Assembly: GCA_032164245.1 (NCBI GenBank)
Contig: JAVMKO010000022.1
Span: forward strand, 13,081,845-13,145,844
Length of the DNA: 64,000 nucleotides
Source: Sternotherus odoratus
Taxonomy: Eukaryota; Chordata; Testudines; Kinosternidae
Reading direction: 5' to 3'
The position numbers and the translations under genes were made by a program. The notes beneath the pieces are model-generated. The model worked only from the letters and a program-made list of their open reading frames with translations. It ran no database searches and had not been told where the DNA came from. This document shows, one piece after another, positions 57,903 to 64,000 of this stretch; positions within the stretch are counted from its first letter, which is position 1; every line of letters begins with the position of its first letter.

Positions 57903-60351
57903 AAGCACTTCTGAGGAGTATCACTACTTTCTGTTTGTTTGGCTCCTGTTTCCCTGGGGGTGCCAGTGGTTAGGAATGACCAATTCATTGCTATGTTTTT
58001 CCCTAGCCAGCTGAAGTTATTAAAACCGACCTAAAAGGGAGACCAAATGGTTTCATTAAAACTGCCTCACACTTTGGGAAGTTTAATTCCTCTCCAGCTA
58101 GAAGGAAACTTTCTTACAATTAGTATGTGAGTAGAGCAGTAGGTGCTCACCGCACTAATGAGCAGTGATTCAGCATTAATGACCCTGCGCCTCAATTTAT
58201 TAGACCCTAAAGTCAGAGTTTCCAAGCAGCAGCCCAGGGTTTCATGGAAGAATTGGGGGTTCCTTCCCCAAAGGGTGTCAGGCCACTGGCTAGCACCTGC
58301 CCTGCATTAAAACCAGTGTGACTCCTTACAGAGCCAGACACTTTTCAGTGTCCGCAGAGGGTGTTTCACGGGGCACACTACTCACCACTGCTCTGGCACC
58401 TCTGGCTGGTCACCCTGGGGATTAGCTCTCGAGGTCGACATCCCCATTCACAGGCTGGGCACGATGTCTCTCTCGCTCGCTCTCACACACAGGACTGCAG
58501 CAGCTTCTGTGTAACCCAGCCCTAAAGTCGGCTAACTCAGTTCCCCCCTTCCAGGGTAGCAAAGTCCCTTCTCCTTAGCAGTCCTGGGCAGTCTTCCTTC
58601 TCACTGCCCCATGGTGCCACTCCACTCTGGGCTCCAGTCCAGGGACCCTCAGCTCAGCAGTTCTGGGCTTTCCTCACTCAGCCCTCACTGCTCCCTACCA
58701 TGCCTGCTTCCCCTTCTTTCTCTGGGTGTACCCAGCTCCAAAACCCTTCCCTCTTCCCAGGGAATGGCTGCTGCCTGCCTTCCTGCAGCCCTGCACCAGC
58801 TGCCCGGCTTGGGCCCTGCTTAGTCCTACACAGCTGAGCCTGCTCTCAATTAGTCCCCTGCCTGCTCCCTGGCTCTTCCTCCAGCTGCAGCCTATGAAGT
58901 TAACTGGCCAGACTGGCCACCTTAACCCCTTCCCGTCCTGTGTGGGAGGGTCCAATCTGACCCTGGATCAGTTGCATAAGTTGTGCCCTGTTGCAAACAC
59001 GGAGCATTCACTTTTCAAGAACTGTGGGGCTCTCTCAGGTAGTTTGAGCATCAGGTGCCAGAGACATAGAGCATCGGCCCCTGTCACAGATCCATACCCC
59101 TATTATGGAGGCGGTCAGATGCCACATCGGGCAAGGGCTGCAGAAAAACCAACACAGGGCTCTCCAATGGGCTATTGCCATTCACGCTCGGGTGGGAAAT
59201 GGCCTAGAACGGAGGGGAAAGCAGCATCTATACCACGAAAGACCTCAGTCCTGCTGTCATCCCCCCAAGGAGCCCTGCTGACAGGAATCTAGTGGGGGTC
59301 CGAGTGCATAATTGGGGCCTGGGTGATCAGCCAGGGGGCCATGACCCATCGTGTGATCACAAACAGTCCTCGGGGGTTGTGACCACCCAGCCCTTCACCT
59401 ACTGCTAACTGGGATGGGGGAGGAGGGGATTCTAGCTAGGTCCCATGTACGCAGGGGATGGTCCCAGCATGGGGAAGTTTGAGGCCCGCTCCCTCGTCAC
59501 CATAAAACAACAAATGCCAACTTTAGAGTCTTGCTGGAATCCCATCTTACCAAGAACAGTTCCGCTTCTTACACAAAACCCTCGGCAGGTCCTGGAGACA
59601 AACCTCCTTTGCTCAGATGCGCTGCACACAAGACTTTCTGAGGAGAGCCCCCCATCCCACCTGCTTGGTGACACAGTGCCTTGGTCATGTTGCCTGCAGA
59701 GGCTTGACAGTCAGTGTCACTTTAATGTCCTGTTCCAAAATAAGCTGTTAATAAATGGTCTATTTCTAAGGGGCTGCATCACCTCGGAAAATAGGATCCA
59801 TATGAGGTCAGCAGGATGGATGCGGGGGGGGGGGGGGTTGTTTGGGAACAAAGATGTTCCAAGCAGCTGTGACCACACAAGGCTCAGAGTTATTTTAAAA
59901 AAGAAGTTTTAACGCAGTCAGCAGGCTCCCCAAGAGCTCTCTTTGCCGGTTTCATTATTGATCTAGTTCAGGGGACAAATCACGCCCGAGAATTAGAAGC
60001 TTCTACATCCAAGGTGAGCATTATAGCGCCAGATAACATGGGAGTTCCCGTTCGCAGGAGTTCATGCACATTTTCCTCCCAACTCAGGATGGGAATCGTT
60101 TTTGAAATCGCAAAAGTTTTCACAGGTTGGGAAAAATAGTTTCCCACCCAATGCTACTAAGAAGTCTGAGCCTTCTCAAACCAGCCCTCCAAACAGGTAT
60201 GCTTCAAGGCCTGCTCCTCTGCGGGCTGGAATCCACCCACCATCAGTTCCCTAGAAACAATGAATGGTGACAATTTTTTTTTTTAATTTCCTCATGCTCT
60301 TTTCCTCCTTTTACGAACCTCAAAAAAAAAAAAAAAAAAAGATAAATCCAA

Positions 60352-60398
<47 letters not shown>

Positions 60399-61440
60399 CA
60401 CGCACTGCATCCCCTGGATCAGAGGCATGCTGACAACGCAAAAGGTCACTACTAACAGACACAACAGCAGCCGCACCACGCCAGTGCCAAGACTCAGCGA
60501 GAGCCAAGAGCCACCTTCAACACCAAGGGAATGAGCGTTTCCCGAGTGACTGACCTGTTAAGAAAATAGTTTGTTCCTTTGAAGTTAATGAACCATGAAA
60601 GCCTTTGAAAGCAGAGCCTTGTTTATTTACACACAGCAGCTCATGTGTATAAAACACACACACATTCTGTGCACGCCGCTAATTTGAATGAAAGATCAAA
60701 TGCACACTCTTCTGGCCAGAGGCAAGCAGGCCCTGGCACGCAGCAGTTTGTAGAGCAAGACTTGGGCTCCCACTCCTTGTGAAATCTTCACCCACCTTTG
60801 ATCCACTTGAACCCCACCAAGATTTATTCTTAAACACAGGCTAATAAATACAAGCCTGATTCAACCCCCGTGAAGTCAACGGGAGTCTTTCCTTGTACTG
60901 TAGATCAGAACCTATGGACAGATTTTCAAGAGGACTCCATTTCCATCAGTCACCAAAACAAGGACCTATGTTTCCAGAAGATTTCGGCATAATAGGTGCA
61001 ACTTGGATGCTGAGCTCTTGAAAAAAATCTGATACTGTACTGACTTTGGGTGCCATGCACTGTGAAATCTGGCCTTGTGGATCCACCAGGTCTTTCTCAA
61101 GGACTAAATGAAATCGCACACACACACCGTTACCTTGCTTTTTATCAGAGCTAAATGGAAGTCAAAGCACAAAGAACATCCCCTTCCCACGCTAAGAGTG
61201 TTCTCATCTCCACTGTCCACACAGCGCCTCAGCCAGTCACTCCATTACAAATCCAGAACCTCCATCATTCCAGTCCTCAGCAATTTTCACAAAAACCAGA
61301 GCCTGAGGTGTCCCTAGAGAACATTGCTCCCAGCTCTTCATCCATCCCAGTGTGGGGCTCAGCCACTCATCACCATAGTATCTGGGCTCCTTCCACATAA
61401 AATAGATTGGCAATAAAGCAAGGCCCTGGTGGCCTTCTTA
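57903..61440. other. 3.5 kb without recognisable genes; CT-rich block and simple repeats
   Basis: The part at 58240-58990 is CT-rich on the plus strand ('GGCTCTTCCTCCAGCTGCAG', 'GAAGTTAACTGGCCAGACTG') and resembles a repeat I have seen in turtle DNA, possibly LTR-derived, but I cannot place its ends. The 188-codon plus frame at 58726-59292 follows this composition. Also present: G14 (59824-59837) and the A/GT tracts at 60322-60396. Confidence 0.45.
60322..60396. repeat. Poly-A (19) and (GT)21 microsatellite
   Basis: An A19 run (60322-60340) and a GT run of about 21 units (60354-60396), separated by 13 bases. Frames across it give poly Cys-Val or Thr-His. Confidence 0.95.
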
Positions 61441-61722
61441 ACCCTGGTCTACAGCTACAATTTAGGTCCACCTAGCTACAGTCCATGGGGCGGTAAAAAC
61501 TTCCATGTCCTGTGTGACATCACATTGACCTAATCCCCACTGTAGATGCAGCTAACTCAGTGGAAGACTTCTTTGTCAATCCAGCTACCACCTCTCAAGG
61601 GGGTAAATTTATTACAGAGATGGAAAACATCTGCCATTGCTGTAGGAAGTGTCTACACTTCCTACAGCATAGCTCCAGCGCTACAGTTGTGCTGTGGTAG
61701 AACTTCTTGTATAGATATGCCC
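61441..61722. mobile_element. Harbinger-like MITE (282 bp) with TTA target duplication
   Basis: Left end ACCCTGGTCTACAGCTACAA, right end TTGTATAGATATGCCC, flanked by TTA at 61438-61440 and 61723-61725, the TWA-type site used by PIF/Harbinger elements. Internal blocks 'TAGGTCCACCTAGCTACAG' and 'CCAGCTACCACCTCTCAAGG' are those of an abundant turtle MITE, and a near-perfect 32-bp palindrome sits at 61638-61669. Non-coding. Confidence 0.75.
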
Positions 61723-64000
61723 TTAGAGTATCTGACTCCTCTCTCTTTCGGAGGGAGGGGTGTCTTAGAAAGCTGTGTATGGGATGAGGGGTGAGGGTTG
61801 GAAGTGAGGTAATTTTTTTTATCTCATAATTTGTATATCAGTCTATTTACAGAGAGAAAGCATCATGAAATAGGAATGGTTAGTTGTTATTTCCCCACCA
61901 GCTATTGATGGGGAAGCACAGACTCAGGGGGCCTGCATCTTGGCTGGTATAACCCTTCCAGCAAAAAATACATACAAATTCAGAGCCACGAATGAAAATT
62001 CAATACCCAGGTTCCGGCACTGAAGAAAGTTACACTTCATGGCAACAGCCTAAAGTAGAACTGTGCCCCCCTCCCCGTGGGAAATATTACCAACGAGAGA
62101 GTGTGCCCCAGGCTATTGCATTAGGAGAAGAGAATGGAATACACCGTGTTCTGCTCACAGACCTCAATGTTTGTTGGAGGCAGAAGCAGCCGTGAGATCA
62201 TAGCACACTATACACTATGGTGAGGCTTCTAAACAAATCCACAGGCTCCAAGGATAGTCTCGATATAGATATTTCAGTCTTTTGTTCCCAGCGGGATAGC
62301 TTTATAAATAAGATGTAATGCAATATTTCTGTTGGGTCGCAGACAAAAGGATCATGTCCCACTGGCACTTGCTTTCTGTCACTCTAATTTTGAGAAGTCT
62401 AATTAGATTAAAAACTGGCGTCTGTTTCTGGTCTCAGTTTCTCTTCGGCCAGTGAAGTCCTTATTTAATCCAACAATTGTAGTAGGAAGGAAAGAGCAGA
62501 GAGCGCATGGGGGTGGCTCTGGCTGGCGACTTCAGCAAAGCTAAGGCGGCAAGTTCCATGAACGCAATTAGACACCAATGAAAGGGCCAGAAACGCCGCT
62601 CAGAGAAAACCTGCTCCACGCTAGTCCAGACGCCTGCTGCCATCCAACCCCAAGGAAGGACAAGCCAGCAATAGTCCATGAGAAAGAGCCAGTTCTCCAG
62701 GTAAGATCAGTCTGGGTGAATCTGGACCAGCGTGCAGCAGAAGGGCAGAGCCTTAGCTGGGGTAGTGGCCACTGCCACGGCCAGTTGAGCCAATGCCCTG
62801 CGCCAGCAGCAGCGAGTCGGACTGAGGCCATGATGGTAAATCCAGCACAACCATATTGAGCGGAAGGAAGTCGCAATGCGAGATTTGGTGATTGGGGAGA
62901 TGGAGGGACCACAAGGCAGAGAGGTACAGGGACAAACAAGGCCTTATGGGAGTGGAGAGAGCGAAGGGTTCCCAGGGAAGGGTGAGGTTACTGCTACTCC
63001 AAAGCATGGATCAGCACGAAGAGCAGCTCTGCAGGCTGCCCGGTGAACCTCAGAAAGTGGCGTTTCTCCGATTTCCTCTCTCTGTTGGGAAGGGAGAGGC
63101 TCTGGCTGAGCCCCGACAGCCACCTCCCTGTGACTAGAAGACAATCTCTGCAGAGGCTTTCAGCAGGAACTGGGCTGCCTGCCCTCCTTGCACTAAACGG
63201 CAGGTGTGAAATTCTGCCCCCCCCCCCAAAGCTGAAGGGAGTTTTGCCAGTGTCTCCAGTGGGCTAGGATGTCATCTCAGTCCTGGGGGTACATGGTCTC
63301 TGGTTGTCAGATTTTGGGTGCTGTCATGTGACCGTGCTAAGGAGTCACAGAAAGAGTGTTCTTCTATCACTGAACAAGGAACTTTATTGAAATAAATAAA
63401 CCAGTGTTACCCCTAAAGCCTTCTGGCTGTCTCTACTTCCAGTACTAACGCCAGCCCCCAATTCCTGCCTGGATTCCTGCTGTAGATTTAAAGAAACAGT
63501 ACACATCTTCATGAAGTCTTACCAACTATCACAGCTCGATCATGGGTCTCGAGATAGGTGGGATTTTCCTTAAGGCCTTTGGTCCTGTTGTTACAGGACA
63601 GTCTCAGCTTTCATTTAAAATGGAAAGTACGTTTCTCCTGGTGCAAGAGAAAAGCTTGAGAAATGTGAATCCTGACAGCTCGAAACCCCAGCAGGCAGAT
63701 CAAAAGAACCCAGCACTCGTCATTCTTTAAATTCCAGTGAATCCAGGGGGGCTGACTTGTCATTTTTGAACACTCAGGATGGCAATACTGAAACCATCAA
63801 ATGGTACCGCTCACCTTACACGACTGCCTCATTATAGTCTTCACCCGTTTGGTGGCTGTCCGAGAAGTCTGACTTCCAAAGTACTCAGCTTAGACCCACT
63901 TATTCCCTCTCCCTCGGGAGTTTATAGCCGAGATATTTAATAGGAATGAAAAACAAGACCCGGAAGTTTGAGGGTTGGGTTAACTTTATCACAGAGCCCC
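61723..64000. other. Unique DNA to the window end, no confirmed gene
   Basis: The part at 62270-62470 looks like conserved non-coding DNA. A CAG|GTAAGA donor lies at 62700 after an open frame (see findings). C11 at 63217-63227. No recognised repeat. Confidence 0.45.

Noticed and set aside
58726..59292. 188-codon plus-strand frame
   Set aside because: It follows the CT-rich composition bias, has no domain and overlaps a likely repeat.
1..64000. CRISPR arrays, bacterial operons, phage or plasmid features
   Set aside because: No regularly spaced direct repeats, no tightly packed genes and no ribosome-binding-site pattern. The repeat content is clearly vertebrate.

Overview
This is eukaryotic nuclear DNA from a reptile, most likely a turtle. 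There is no operon structure, no recognisable conserved protein, and no CRISPR, prophage or bacterial insertion sequence. Fragments of interspersed repeats are everywhere, and several families match ones I know from turtle genomes: CR1-clade LINE 3' ends, MIR-like SINEs, palindromic MITEs, hAT-type non-autonomous elements, and the retroposon that carries 'GTACTTGTGGCAC...CATAAGCTTTCGT'. The assignment rests on these repeats, recalled rather than searched. Nearly all long open frames look like chance ORFs or repeat shadows. 

Layout. 1-2.5 kb: a CR1-clade 3' end on the minus strand, AT-rich unique DNA, a degenerate tRNA-Gly-like copy and a MIR fragment. 2.5-7 kb: GC/CT-rich sequence with a striking long hairpin at 4145-4239, then a MIR-like SINE and a hAT element with an 8-bp target duplication. 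7-16 kb: mostly unique DNA with short LINE/SINE pieces at 10.8 and 13.1-14.4 kb. 16-20.3 kb: a retroposon copy and a 432-bp hAT-like element. 20-28 kb: a fold-back retroposon with a perfect 12-bp target duplication (22881-23074), fold-back MITE debris, CR1 tails, and a MIR split by a 72-bp element. 28-47 kb: long unique stretches with scattered MIR, hAT and MITE copies. 47-54 kb: a hAT element nested in a SINE with a perfect 8-bp duplication, a second split MIR, and a small open frame that could encode a membrane microprotein (51612-51830, minus). 54-64 kb: a 0.87-kb CR1-clade LINE fragment with reverse-transcriptase remnants, a CT-rich block, simple repeats and a Harbinger-like MITE. 

Function. 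The window reads as intergenic or deep intronic DNA. Candidate exons and conserved-noncoding-like blocks are given at low confidence, because only alignment or RNA evidence can settle them. The best-supported results are structural: insertion boundaries with target-site duplications, nested insertions that order events in time, and the 4.2-kb hairpin. I did not find a convincing new biological system.
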